From positions 1 to 24,021 of the forward strand of contig DATIXD010000092.1 in the NCBI GenBank assembly GCA_035518875.1: a stretch of 24,021 nt of DNA, read 5' to 3'. This document shows, one piece after another, positions 7,005 through 15,595 of this stretch (the first letter of the stretch is position 1; each line of letters starts with the position of its first letter). A program made the position numbers and the translations under genes. Below the pieces are notes generated by a model, which was given only the letters and a program-made list of their open reading frames with translations, made no database searches and had not been told where the DNA came from. The stretch is from DATIXD01 sp035518875 (GTDB taxonomy: Bacteria; Pseudomonadota; Gammaproteobacteria; Methylococcales; Methylococcaceae).

Positions 7005-9812
7005 ATGCTCAAGAAGTTCTCGATTGGGCAAAAACTTTCCCTTATCGTCATGGCCACAACCGCCCTAGCGCTTGCGATCGCGTTTCTGGCGTTTACCGTG
7101 AGCGAGGCGGTCACGCAGCAGGCACTCGCCTACAATCAACTCCAGAGTCTGGCCGATATCACGGCGATCAACAGTCAAGCGGCGCTGGCTTTCAGGGATC
7201 GGGTCGGCGCAGAGTCCACTCTCGGGGCATTGAGCGTGGAGCCGAACATAGTCGCCGCCAGTCTCTACGATAAGGACAATAAGCTGTTCGCAGAATACCG
7301 CTCGGCCAGAAGCTCGACCGGGCCGAGCGGGAACGGCGTTTTGGATCGCTTGCCGGCCCATGTCATCGGCTTCGAATGGCTGGCTCGACGCATGACCGTC
7401 AGCAAACCGATTCAGTTGACGAGAGAAAACATCGGGTCGGTCGTGGTCGAGCGTGACCTCACCGATATGTGGGCCGGGCTCGGCTACCAGATGCGCATGA
7501 TGGCCATTTCCACCCTTTGCGCGTTCCTGCTTGCGGTACTGCTGGTCATCCGCTTCAAGCGATTTATCACGGTCCCCATTGTGAGCCTGGCTGATGCCAT
7601 GAGGTTCATATCGAACACCGGCAGTTACGGGTTGCGGGTGCCCAAGCGGAGCGAGGACGAGTTGGGTATCCTGATCGACGGCTTCAACGGCATGCTGGAG
7701 CAAATCGAGATGCGGGATCAGCAGCTGGAGCGATATAGCTTGTATTTGGAACAACAAGTGGAAGCCAGAACCGCGGAGTTGTCCAAAGCAAAGGATCTGG
7801 CGGAGGCCGCCAGCCGGGCCAAGTCGCAGTTTCTGGCGAACATGAGCCATGAAATACGAACGCCAATGAATGGCGTACTGGGCATGTCGGAACTCCTGTT
7901 AAACACGCCCTTGAGCGAAACCCAGAAACGATTCCTGGATACGCTGCGCATATCCGGCGAAGCGTTGCTCGCAATCATCAACGATATTCTCGATTTTTCC
8001 AAGATCGAATCAGGCAAATTCGAATTGGAACAGCTCGATTTCAATGCGCACGAAGTGGTCGAGGTCGTGGCGGATCTGTTGGCCGAGCGTGCCGAAAGCA
8101 AGGGCATCGAACTTTTGTCCGAGATATCTGATGCAGTGCCTTTGGCGAGCCGCGGCGATTGCGGCCGGTTGCGTCAGGTCTTGATTAATCTGGTCTCCAA
8201 CGCGATCAAATTTACCGACAGCGGTGAAGTCGTCATCAAGGTTAAGGTCTTGAAGCGCGAGGACCCACGTAATGCCGGCCGGACTTGTCTGCATTTTTCG
8301 GTTCGGGACACCGGCATCGGTATCGCTGCCGAAGTGAAATCCCGGTTGTTCCGGGCGTTTTCGCAAGCGGATAGCTCGACTACACGCAAGTACGGAGGCA
8401 CCGGATTGGGGCTTGCCATTTGCAAGCAGTTGGTGGAACTGATGGATGGCACCATCGGTTTGGAGAGCCAGCCCGGCCAAGGTTCGAAATTCTGGTTCAC
8501 CATTTGGCTGGACCCGGCGGAGCACCCCGAAAAACTCCAGGTTCAGTCACGCGAAAATCTGGATGGTTTGCGGGCCTTGATGGTGGACGACAATCACACC
8601 AACCGCAGCATCCTACATCACTACGCGACCGCCTGGGGAATCCAAAACGGCGACGCCGAAAGCGGCCCCAGAGCCTTGGAGCTGCTGCGCGGCGCCGTCC
8701 GTCGCGGTACGCCGTATGACTTGGCGATTCTCGATCTCAACATGCCCGGGATGGACGGCATCGAATTGGCCAAGGCAATCAAAGCCGATCCGGAGCTCGA
8801 ACAGACTCGGCTGGTGATGCTCACCTCAACTTCAAAGGCAGGCGATATGACCGAGGCGCGAAAAATCGGGGTCGTCGATTGCCTCACCAAACCGGTGCGG
8901 CGTTCGGATCTCTATCATTGTCTGGCCCGCGTGATGGCGAGCGATGACGGCGGCGGCGAAACCGACCGGGCGAAACAAGAACAGGCGCGGCCCTCCGACG
9001 TTTCGTTTTTCCAGGGCAAGATTCTGTTGGCCGAGGACAACCCGGTGAACCAACAGGTCGCGATCGGAATGTTGGAAAGTTTCGGCTGCGACGCGAGGGT
9101 TGCGAACAACGGGAGGGAAGCCGTCGATGCGCTCGCCGACGAGCCGTTCGATCTGGTTTTCATGGATTGCATGATGCCGGAGATGGATGGATTCGCGGCG
9201 ACGCTACAGATCCGTTCCCGGGAGTCGGCCAACAAGGCCCAACGCATTCCGATCGTCGCGCTCACCGCGAATGCCGTCGAAGGCGATCGGGAAAATTGCC
9301 TTGCCGCGGGCATGGACGATTATCTGTGCAAGCCTTTCACCCGGGGCCAATTGCAATCGATTCTGGAATACTGGCTGCCGGCGCGTGAGTCGAACGTTTC
9401 ACCCGGCCGGAAAGAAATCCTTGTCGAGCAAAACAGCAAGACTTCCGTGGCAGAACCTGGAGTCTTGGATCCCAAGCCGCTGGAGAACATACGCAGCCTG
9501 CAAGGCGATCGAGCGGATGACCTCGTCGCCCGCGTCATCCAGCTATATTTCGAAAGCGCTCCAAAACTGATGGAGTCGATGAATGCCGCGACCGAGGAAA
9601 ATGATTGGCCCAGCCTCCAGCGCGCGGCCCATACCCTGAAATCGAGCAGCGCCAATGTCGGTGCGGTGGCCCTCGCGAATCTATGCAAAGAGCTCGAAAT
9701 GGGGGCGCGCAATGGTTATATCGAGAACGTCGGGGCTCTATTGGCCGACATCGACGAGGCATATGTCCGCGTCGCTCAAACGCTTCAATCGGAGATGTTG
9801 CATCATGCCTGA
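7005..9812 (+). CDS. Hybrid sensor histidine kinase (CHASE8-like, HAMP, HisKA, HATPase, REC-REC, HPt)
   Basis: A 935-residue inner-membrane tripartite kinase. In order: membrane helix ~12-34; periplasmic CHASE8-like sensor ~35-160; second helix ~165-185; HAMP ~187-240; coiled coil ~235-275; HisKA with His282 in MSHEIRTPMNG; HATPase with N-box NLVSNAIKF, DTGIGI (435-440) and GTGLGLAI; REC1 with Asp577 and Lys629; REC2 with Asp721 and Lys786; and an HPt domain with His876 in AAHTLKSSS. All phosphorelay residues are present, as in BarA/ArcB-type kinases. The ATG at 7005 has GGAAGG seven bases upstream. It lies four bases after the yfiR-like gene and overlaps the GGDEF-EAL gene by eight bases. 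The likely scheme is that YfiR-like protein or its ligand acts on the periplasmic domain and phosphate passes to the next gene's receiver; this is inferred. Confidence 0.95.
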   Translation: MLKKFSIGQKLSLIVMATTALALAIAFLAFTVSEAVTQQALAYNQLQSLADITAINSQAALAFRDRVGAESTLGALSVEPNIVAASLYDKDNKLFAEYRSARSSTGPSGNGVLDRLPAHVIGFEWLARRMTVSKPIQLTRENIGSVVVERDLTDMWAGLGYQMRMMAISTLCAFLLAVLLVIRFKRFITVPIVSLADAMRFISNTGSYGLRVPKRSEDELGILIDGFNGMLEQIEMRDQQLERYSLYLEQQVEARTAELSKAKDLAEAASRAKSQFLANMSHEIRTPMNGVLGMSELLLNTPLSETQKRFLDTLRISGEALLAIINDILDFSKIESGKFELEQLDFNAHEVVEVVADLLAERAESKGIELLSEISDAVPLASRGDCGRLRQVLINLVSNAIKFTDSGEVVIKVKVLKREDPRNAGRTCLHFSVRDTGIGIAAEVKSRLFRAFSQADSSTTRKYGGTGLGLAICKQLVELMDGTIGLESQPGQGSKFWFTIWLDPAEHPEKLQVQSRENLDGLRALMVDDNHTNRSILHHYATAWGIQNGDAESGPRALELLRGAVRRGTPYDLAILDLNMPGMDGIELAKAIKADPELEQTRLVMLTSTSKAGDMTEARKIGVVDCLTKPVRRSDLYHCLARVMASDDGGGETDRAKQEQARPSDVSFFQGKILLAEDNPVNQQVAIGMLESFGCDARVANNGREAVDALADEPFDLVFMDCMMPEMDGFAATLQIRSRESANKAQRIPIVALTANAVEGDRENCLAAGMDDYLCKPFTRGQLQSILEYWLPARESNVSPGRKEILVEQNSKTSVAEPGVLDPKPLENIRSLQGDRADDLVARVIQLYFESAPKLMESMNAATEENDWPSLQRAAHTLKSSSANVGAVALANLCKELEMGARNGYIENVGALLADIDEAYVRVAQTLQSEMLHHA

Positions 9813-11940
9813 TTCCAATTCAGCGCCGGTGGCGCTCATTATCGACGACGACGCCATGATGAGACTCTTATTGCAGGAGACTCTGTACAAGGAAGGATTC
9901 GCGGTTCTGCAGGCCGACAACGGGCAGGATGGACTGCATTTGTGCTCGAGGGAGCGGCTAGACCTGGTTCTGCTCGATGTGGTGATGCCGGACCTGGACG
10001 GCTTTTCGGTCTGTCGGGGCATCCGGGAGACTTTCGATGGGAAGCGGCAAATCCCCATCGTGATGATGACCGGCCTGGATGATATCGACTCGATCAACCG
10101 CGCTTACGAACTAGGGGCAACCGACTTCGTCACCAAACCCATCAACTGGACGATCCTGGGTTATCGGCTGCGATACATTCTGCGTTCCAGCCAGGATTTC
10201 GAGAAACTATCGAGAAGCCAGGAAGCGTTGGCGAAAGCCCAGGAACTCGCCAGGCTGGGCAGTTGGGATTGGAATGTCGATTCCGGAAGGATTCTCGGCT
10301 CCGAGCTCATGTGCCGGATTATCGGCCGAAAATCCGTCGATGTGCCGTTCGAGTTCGAAGATTTCCTAATGTTCTTGAACCCCGAAGACCGCCGCGCCAT
10401 TCGGGACATTTTCGAGGCAGCCGGGAACGGTGTGTTGCCCATCAACACGGAGTTCCGACTGTCGTTTTCCGAGGGGGACGAACGGATCATTCACGCGCAG
10501 TCCGATAGTCAAATAAGGTCCGGCTGGTTAAGCGGAATGTTTCAAGACATCACGGAGCGGCGGCGCGCAGAGGAGAAAATCAGCTTTCTGTCGTTTTACG
10601 ACAGTCTGACCGGTCTGGCCAATCGATCCTTGTTCAAGGAAACGCTCGGTCAATCGATAGCGACGGCCAAGCGCTACCATCACCGATTGGTCGGCCTGTT
10701 TCTCGATCTCGATAAATTCCAGCGCATCAACGATACCTTTGGGCCCAGCTTGGGAGACGAGCTTTTGAAGGGCGTTTCGCAACGTTTGCTCCAAGCCGTT
10801 CGGGAGAGCGATTTTGTTTCCCGCATCGGCGCGTCCAAGGACGATAGGAATGCGAAAATTGCCCGCCTGGGTGGCGATGAATTCGCAATCTTGCTGGTTG
10901 GCATCGAGCAAGTGGAAGATGCCGCTCGCATCGCCTGCCGCATCCTCAACATCTTATCGATCCCTTTCACGGTTGGTGGGCAGGAGGTTTTCGTCACGGC
11001 TAGCATAGGCCTCACGGTTTATCCGAATGATGGCCTCGACATCGACAGTTTCATGAAAAATGGCGATACCGCCATGCACTACGCCAAAGAGCAGGGCCGA
11101 AACAACTACCAGTTTTATTGCAGGTCGCTCAATGCAAGCGCCTTCCAGAAGCTGTCGTTCGAAAACCAGCTCAGGCACGCGTTGGAGAATCGGGAGTTGA
11201 TCCTGTATTACCAACCCAAAATCGACGCGTCGAGCGGGGCGAAGGTCGGGGTCGAGGCGCTGATCCGCTGGAAACACCCGGAAAGGGGAATGGTCTCCCC
11301 GGCTGAATTCATACCCATCGCGGAAGAATCCGGGCTCATCGTTGGCATCGGCGAGTATGTGCTGCGTGAGGCCTGCAGGCAAATCAAGGCCTGGCGGGAA
11401 AGCGGGCTGGGCGGTTTTACAGTGGCCGTCAACCTTTCCGCCGCTCATTTTCAGCGCCCCGATTTCTGCGAGCAGGTATCCCAGATCCTTCAAGAGGAAG
11501 ATGTCGATGCCGGGCTTGTCGAAATCGAACTGACCGAAAGCATGCTGATGGACGACGTGGAGAATACCATCCTGAAGATGCACCGGCTGAAACAGATCGG
11601 GGTGAGATTGTCGATCGACGATTTCGGCACCGGCTATTCGTCCCTGAACTATCTCATGCGCTTTCCGATCGATACGCTCAAGATCGACATGTCATTCATA
11701 AGATCCATTCCGCACGATCGCGGCCATGTCGCCATCACGAGCGCCATCATCGCGATGGCGCAGAGCTTGAATCTATGCGTGGTCGCCGAAGGCGTGGAAA
11801 ACGAAAGCCAAGTCGCGTGGCTGAAACAAAATGGCTGCCAAATACTTCAAGGCTACTATTTTTCAAGGCCGGTTCCGCCCCAGGACCTGCCCGGGTTTTG
11901 CGCCGCGACTTCCGGTTCATTTGGTGAAGCGCTGAGCTAA
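9805..11940 (+). CDS. Response regulator with REC-PAS-GGDEF-EAL domains (c-di-GMP turnover)
   Basis: A 711-residue cytoplasmic regulator. Domains are: REC ~8-125 with acceptor Asp58 and Lys111; a PAS-like segment ~140-255 ending in DITERRRAEEK; GGDEF ~262-440 with an intact GGDEF (356-360) in ARLGGDEFAILL; and EAL ~455-695 with intact EAL (484-486), TES (577-579) and DDFGTGYSSLNYL. Both catalytic motifs look active, so it could make and break c-di-GMP, switched by phosphorylation and the PAS ligand. The product-inhibition-like RESD (333-336) is separated from GGDEF by an extra segment ending DDRNAKIARL. The ATG overlaps the kinase stop by eight bases, indicating translational coupling; GGAG lies ten bases upstream. 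It is the obvious output of the upstream kinase. Confidence 0.95.
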   Translation: MPDSNSAPVALIIDDDAMMRLLLQETLYKEGFAVLQADNGQDGLHLCSRERLDLVLLDVVMPDLDGFSVCRGIRETFDGKRQIPIVMMTGLDDIDSINRAYELGATDFVTKPINWTILGYRLRYILRSSQDFEKLSRSQEALAKAQELARLGSWDWNVDSGRILGSELMCRIIGRKSVDVPFEFEDFLMFLNPEDRRAIRDIFEAAGNGVLPINTEFRLSFSEGDERIIHAQSDSQIRSGWLSGMFQDITERRRAEEKISFLSFYDSLTGLANRSLFKETLGQSIATAKRYHHRLVGLFLDLDKFQRINDTFGPSLGDELLKGVSQRLLQAVRESDFVSRIGASKDDRNAKIARLGGDEFAILLVGIEQVEDAARIACRILNILSIPFTVGGQEVFVTASIGLTVYPNDGLDIDSFMKNGDTAMHYAKEQGRNNYQFYCRSLNASAFQKLSFENQLRHALENRELILYYQPKIDASSGAKVGVEALIRWKHPERGMVSPAEFIPIAEESGLIVGIGEYVLREACRQIKAWRESGLGGFTVAVNLSAAHFQRPDFCEQVSQILQEEDVDAGLVEIELTESMLMDDVENTILKMHRLKQIGVRLSIDDFGTGYSSLNYLMRFPIDTLKIDMSFIRSIPHDRGHVAITSAIIAMAQSLNLCVVAEGVENESQVAWLKQNGCQILQGYYFSRPVPPQDLPGFCAATSGSFGEALS

Positions 11941-11950
11941 TCAGCACTTC
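11926..11950. terminator. Hairpin at the junction of convergent genes
   Basis: GAAGCGCTGA (11926-11935) pairs with TCAGCACTTC (11941-11950) at nine of ten positions around a five-base loop that contains the stop codon of the GGDEF-EAL gene. It occupies the 16-base gap between that gene and ovoB, which run towards each other, so it could end transcription from both sides. No T-run follows on either strand, so a classical intrinsic terminator is not proven. Confidence 0.4.
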
Positions 11951-11956
11951 CTTGAG

Positions 11957-13171
11957 TTACTGCAATTGATCGCCCTGTGTTCCGCCGGGGCCCGTGCCCA
12001 GCGCCCTGGCGATCCGCTCCAGAGCCTGGCCGATCACCCGCTTGGGCGCGCCGATGTTCATCCGCATGAAGCCGCTGCCGCCTGCTCCGAAAACAATTCC
12101 GGGACTCATGCCCACCCTGGCTTCATGCACGAAAAAGTGCTTGAGTTCCTCATCGTTCATGTTCATCTGCCTACAGTCGAGCCATAACAGGTACGTTCCC
12201 TCGGGCTGAATGACTTGGATGGCGGGAACGTGACGGGCCAGGTAATCAATCGCGAAATCCCGAGTTCCCTGGAGATAGGCCAGAAGCTGTTCCAGCCATT
12301 CCTCCCCATCCCGGTAGGCCGCTTCGAAGGCGGCGATGCTGAAGGGATTGGACGTACCCAGGTGGAGCAGGTCGAAAACCCGCCTGATCGCGGCGCGATG
12401 TTCCGGGTCGGGGACGATGAGGGCGGAAAGGCCTAAGCCGGGGATATTGAATGTTTTGCTGGGCGCCACAGCGGTGACGATCGCGGATGGGTTCTCAGTG
12501 AGGGTCGCCAGGGAATGATTCCGCTGACCGGGATAGACCAGATCGGCATGGATCTCGTCCGAGAGCACGACCAGGTTGTGACGCCGCGCGATCCGCAGGA
12601 CTTCCGCGAGTTCATCCCGACTCCAGACGCGGCCGACGGGATTGTGAGGGGAGCAGAGCAGCAACAGCCGTGCGCCCTCGGCAGCGCTTTGTTCCAGATG
12701 CTCGAAGTCGATGGTATAGCGGCCGTTGTCGAGGCGGAGCGGATTCTGGAGCAAACGCCGGCCGGTGCTGGTGACGGCCGAGAAGAACGGGAAATAGACC
12801 GGCGGCTGCACGATCACGCTCTCGCCGGCTTGGGCGAAAGCCATGACGGTTGCATGCAGGGAGGACACCACGCCGGGTGACGTGAGAATCCATTCCCGCC
12901 GAATCTCCCAGCCGTGGCGCTTTTTCATCCATCCGATCAGCGCTTCGAACAGGCTGTCCGGATAGAAGGTGTAACCGTAGACCGGATGCGCGGCGCGTTC
13001 CAACAATGCACGGGTGACCGCTTGCGGGGCGGCGAAGTCCATGTCGGCGACCCACAAAGGAATGACGTCCCGAGCGCCGAAATAAGCCTCGCGGCCGTCG
13101 TGTTTGACCGAGTGGGTTCCTTCGCGCGGGATCGCCCGGTCGAAATCGACAGTCACCCGATTTTTTCCCAT
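11957..13171 (-). CDS. ovoB: PLP-dependent C-S lyase of the MalY/PatB type, probable OvoB
   Basis: A 404-residue fold-type I PLP enzyme. Seen are VIPLWVADMDF near the start (typical of MalY/PatB), HPVYGYTF, the aldimine-binding region LLLCSPHNPVGRVW (Asn177), SDEIHADLVYPG (Asp205) and the lysine motif APSKTFNIPGLGLS (Lys239), ending with GFMRMNIGAP. By sequence alone it is a cystathionine beta-lyase-like enzyme. Its position directly after ovoA, overlapping by 19 bases, makes it the likely OvoB, which splits the histidylcysteine sulfoxide made by OvoA to release 5-thiohistidine. The ATG at 13171 matches the family N-terminus; the longer open frame up to 13336 merely runs through ovoA. The alternative is a general cysteine-conjugate or cystathionine lyase. 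Confidence 0.88.
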   Translation of the reverse strand: MGKNRVTVDFDRAIPREGTHSVKHDGREAYFGARDVIPLWVADMDFAAPQAVTRALLERAAHPVYGYTFYPDSLFEALIGWMKKRHGWEIRREWILTSPGVVSSLHATVMAFAQAGESVIVQPPVYFPFFSAVTSTGRRLLQNPLRLDNGRYTIDFEHLEQSAAEGARLLLLCSPHNPVGRVWSRDELAEVLRIARRHNLVVLSDEIHADLVYPGQRNHSLATLTENPSAIVTAVAPSKTFNIPGLGLSALIVPDPEHRAAIRRVFDLLHLGTSNPFSIAAFEAAYRDGEEWLEQLLAYLQGTRDFAIDYLARHVPAIQVIQPEGTYLLWLDCRQMNMNDEELKHFFVHEARVGMSPGIVFGAGGSGFMRMNIGAPKRVIGQALERIARALGTGPGGTQGDQLQ

Positions 13172-15264
13172 ATCGTCGCTTCGGAAATCGTGTGCTGGAA
13201 TTTCCGCCGGGTTTCGCGGATGACGAAGGGCACTTCCACGGGGCCCGCGATTAGGTGGAAATGCTTGCCGAGCAATGCCTTGAGACCGTCCAACGTGGTG
13301 TAGCTCTCGCCGTCTTTCTTGAAGCCGCCGATCCATTCTTGCCTCTTGGTGTGCTCCTCCAACCAGGTATAGGGGGAGGCGATCAACAACAGGCCGTTGG
13401 GATTGAGTCGTTCGTGAATGGCGCTCAGAAATTTTGCCGGGCTGTAGAGGCGGTCGATCAGGTTGGCAGCGAGGATCAGGTCATAACCAGTGAAAATGGG
13501 CTTTAGATTGCAGGCATCCCCTTGGAAGAACTCGACCTTGGTTCGGGCCTCATCGAGACCGACTTCGGCGAGTGTCCGCTCCCGGTAGAACACCAGTTCG
13601 CCTTCGTCGGTCAGGGCATAGCGCAGCACGCCCCGCTCGGCGAGTTGGACGCCGAGACTGATGAAACGCGCCGAAAAGTCCAGCCCCGTGACCTGTTCGA
13701 AGTGGCGCGCTAGCTCGAAACTGGTTCGACCCGCCGCGCAGCCCAGATCCAGTGCCTTGCGGGCCGGTCTGTCACCCATCGCCCGAATGGCCAGCTCGGC
13801 CAGGGCCCTTGGAAAATTCGGCACGCCGAAGTACTCGTTTCCATAATGGAATTCGGCGTATTCGGACAACAGCTTGTCGGTCTCGTAGCGCGAAGAGGGG
13901 AGGGTGGCGGGCGCCTGCGAAACCACGTAGCGGAATCCCGCGTGCTGGAAGAAATGGCGCCGGAACGCATAGCGGGCGGTGTGCAGAGATTCGTTGCCGC
14001 AGGATATCCACGAGCCGCCCTTGATGAGGTTGTGGCGATCGTCGAAGGTGGGGGTCGTGAAGTCGTCGTAATACGGGTGCACTTCGAAGCCCTCGAAAGG
14101 ATAGGTCGGCGTTTCCGTCCACTGCCAGACATTGCCGACCACATCGCACAGTTCGCCGTGGCGAAACTCGGTGACGGGGCATGAGGAAGCGTAATGATCG
14201 AGATGGATGTTGGCCGCCGCTGCCCGATCATATGGCACTTCGGCGAGCCCGGCCACATCGTAAAGGCGATACCATTCGTCCTCGGTGGGCAGGCGCACGG
14301 GCTGTCCGGTCCGTTCCTTCTTCCAATTGCAAAAGGCCTTGGCCTCGTGATAATTCACCTCGACCGGCCAGTCCCAGGGCATGGGAATTTCCTCCAGCAT
14401 CAGGCGCAGCCGCCACGCATCGCCCTGCCTGATCCAGAAGGTCGGATACTCGGCCCGTGCGTAGTTCCTCCAGGTGCGGCCTTCCTCCTCCCAATAATCA
14501 TCGGTGGCGTAGCCGCGCGCCTCGACGAAGCCCAGAAATTCCCGGTTGGAGACCAGGAAGCGGCTGGTCTGGAAAGCCGGGATTGCAACCTCGTGGCGTC
14601 CGTATTCGTTGTCCCAGCCGTAGGTGGGGTCGGTTTTGTCCTTGCCCAGCCGCACGGTTCCCGACGGGATATACACCAAATCATTATCGGGGGCGGCCGA
14701 AGTGTTGCGGCAGGGCTGCCAGTGGGTATGCGCTCGGACGTATTTCAAAGCGTGCTGACGAATCAGAACGGACGAGGTTTCCAGGTGAATCCGTTCATGT
14801 TCGACGCCCATCAGGATCGTCCACCAGGGATTGTCCCATTGAATCGGCAGGGTGAGCGGGGTGATGGAAATGACCCGGTCGACCATGGCCCGCACGGCGT
14901 CGCGATAAGCCTTGACCTCGCTGACCTCGGGCCAGTCGTAATGGGCGTCGCTGAGATCGTCCCAGCTCATTTCATCGACCCCCACGGCGAACATGGATTC
15001 GAATTTGGGATTGATCCGTTCCTGCACTAGATTCGCCAGAATCAGCTTGTTGGTGAAAAAGGTCGCCGTATGACCCAGGTAAAAAATCAGGGGATGGCGC
15101 AGGGCGATCGGCTTCACGTAATAGGCCTCATCACCGGCGAGCACCTCGAAAAGCAGCTCGTAGCGGTTGAACGTCGAGTGGAAATAATCCCGTATCTCTT
15201 TCCGCTTGAGCTCGGCGTCGCCGTCGTTCAGCTGCGGCGTCCGGTTGAAAAGGCTGCGAAGCAT
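13153..15264 (-). CDS. ovoA: OvoA: 5-histidylcysteine sulfoxide synthase / 4-mercaptohistidine N1-methyltransferase
   Basis: A 703-residue cytoplasmic bifunctional enzyme starting ovothiol A synthesis. Residues ~20-190 form the DinB-like iron-binding part with HTATFFTNKL (His65) and HERIHLE (His156, His160), the three-histidine non-haem iron site. Residues ~192-450 form the FGE-sulfatase-like part, with VYIPSGTVRLG, RLPTEDEWYRL, VVGNVWQWTETP and IKGGSWIS. Residues ~460-703 form a SAM methyltransferase with ALDLGCAAGRTSFELA (504-519). Iron and oxygen join cysteine to histidine as a sulfoxide; the C-terminal half later methylates the imidazole. The fused methyltransferase and the NKLILANLVQERINPKFES stretch separate OvoA from EgtB. 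The ATG at 15264 has AGGAG six bases upstream, so the longer frame to 15477 is not used. The lyase gene overlaps its end. Confidence 0.95.
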   Translation of the reverse strand: MLRSLFNRTPQLNDGDAELKRKEIRDYFHSTFNRYELLFEVLAGDEAYYVKPIALRHPLIFYLGHTATFFTNKLILANLVQERINPKFESMFAVGVDEMSWDDLSDAHYDWPEVSEVKAYRDAVRAMVDRVISITPLTLPIQWDNPWWTILMGVEHERIHLETSSVLIRQHALKYVRAHTHWQPCRNTSAAPDNDLVYIPSGTVRLGKDKTDPTYGWDNEYGRHEVAIPAFQTSRFLVSNREFLGFVEARGYATDDYWEEEGRTWRNYARAEYPTFWIRQGDAWRLRLMLEEIPMPWDWPVEVNYHEAKAFCNWKKERTGQPVRLPTEDEWYRLYDVAGLAEVPYDRAAAANIHLDHYASSCPVTEFRHGELCDVVGNVWQWTETPTYPFEGFEVHPYYDDFTTPTFDDRHNLIKGGSWISCGNESLHTARYAFRRHFFQHAGFRYVVSQAPATLPSSRYETDKLLSEYAEFHYGNEYFGVPNFPRALAELAIRAMGDRPARKALDLGCAAGRTSFELARHFEQVTGLDFSARFISLGVQLAERGVLRYALTDEGELVFYRERTLAEVGLDEARTKVEFFQGDACNLKPIFTGYDLILAANLIDRLYSPAKFLSAIHERLNPNGLLLIASPYTWLEEHTKRQEWIGGFKKDGESYTTLDGLKALLGKHFHLIAGPVEVPFVIRETRRKFQHTISEATIWEKIG

Positions 15265-15471
15265 CTTATCTCCTCTTGAAGTGGGTTGCCGGCCGTTTGT
15301 ACGCCGGAAGGCGGTGGAATGGCGAGCGCGTTGCACCGACCAAAAGTTGGGTCGGAAACAGGGTTCCAAATAAGGGTGAATCTGCTTGGACGAGCAGTAT
15401 GTTACATCAATCCGCCCGCGCCAGCGGAGTGTCGGCTGTCGGCGAGGCGAGCCCGGAATAAAATTTTGAAA

Positions 15472-15487
15472 ACTCAATATGTAGTTG
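15472..15487 (+). promoter_or_regulatory. NrdR box 1 upstream of nrdJ
   Basis: ACTCAATATGTAGTTG matches the NrdR consensus ACACWATATATWGTGT at 12 of 16 positions, including the central AATAT. It abuts the candidate -35 element. NrdR is the zinc-finger/ATP-cone repressor that turns off ribonucleotide reductase genes when dATP is high. Confidence 0.75.
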
Positions 15488-15513
15488 ATTATGAGTGATA
15501 ATTGTTCTATATA
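15485..15513 (+). promoter_or_regulatory. Candidate nrdJ promoter
   Basis: TTGATT (15485-15490) and TATATA (15508-15513) are 17 bases apart, four of six matches each. Transcription would start near 15520 and leave a ~75-base leader. The NrdR boxes overlap both elements, as expected for a repressed promoter. Confidence 0.45.
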
Positions 15514-15519
15514 TTGTGT
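15504..15519 (+). promoter_or_regulatory. NrdR box 2 upstream of nrdJ
   Basis: GTTCTATATATTGTGT matches the NrdR consensus at 13 of 16 positions, with the right half perfect. It covers the candidate -10 element. Its centre is 32 bp from that of box 1 (16-bp gap), about three helical turns, the usual spacing for paired NrdR boxes. Two matching sites with correct spacing are much stronger evidence than either alone. Confidence 0.8.
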
Positions 15520-15595
15520 TTATTGTAGTATAGGCGTCAATGATACATCCTTGCTCGTCGAACCGGAACGGTTCCACATCAACACCCAGGATGCC

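Larger units (their letters stand above)
15265..15595. other. Divergent control region between ovoA and nrdJ
   Basis: This 331-base region separates the two divergent starts. Next to ovoA it is GC-rich and includes a perfect stem CCGACC (15336-15341) / GGTCGG (15350-15355) in the ovoA leader. From ~15460 to 15535 it becomes strongly AT-rich and carries the nrdJ candidate promoter and two NrdR-box-like sites. I looked for a cobalamin riboswitch, since nrdJ needs B12, and did not see its conserved B12-box. No clear ovoA promoter was found. Confidence 0.6.

Noticed and set aside
7065..7850. Minus-strand open frame of 261 codons
   Set aside because: It is antisense to the sensor half of the hybrid kinase, whose domains are complete in the other direction.
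14194..15030. Plus-strand open frame of 278 codons
   Set aside because: It lies wholly antisense to ovoA, has no recognisable motifs and reflects the GC-rich codon pattern of the real gene.
15265..15480. Cobalamin riboswitch upstream of nrdJ
   Set aside because: No B12-box or the expected multi-stem core was found; the NrdR boxes explain regulation better.
15485..15595. N-terminal extension of nrdJ
   Set aside because: It would code through the NrdR boxes and promoter and is unlike the start of class II reductases.
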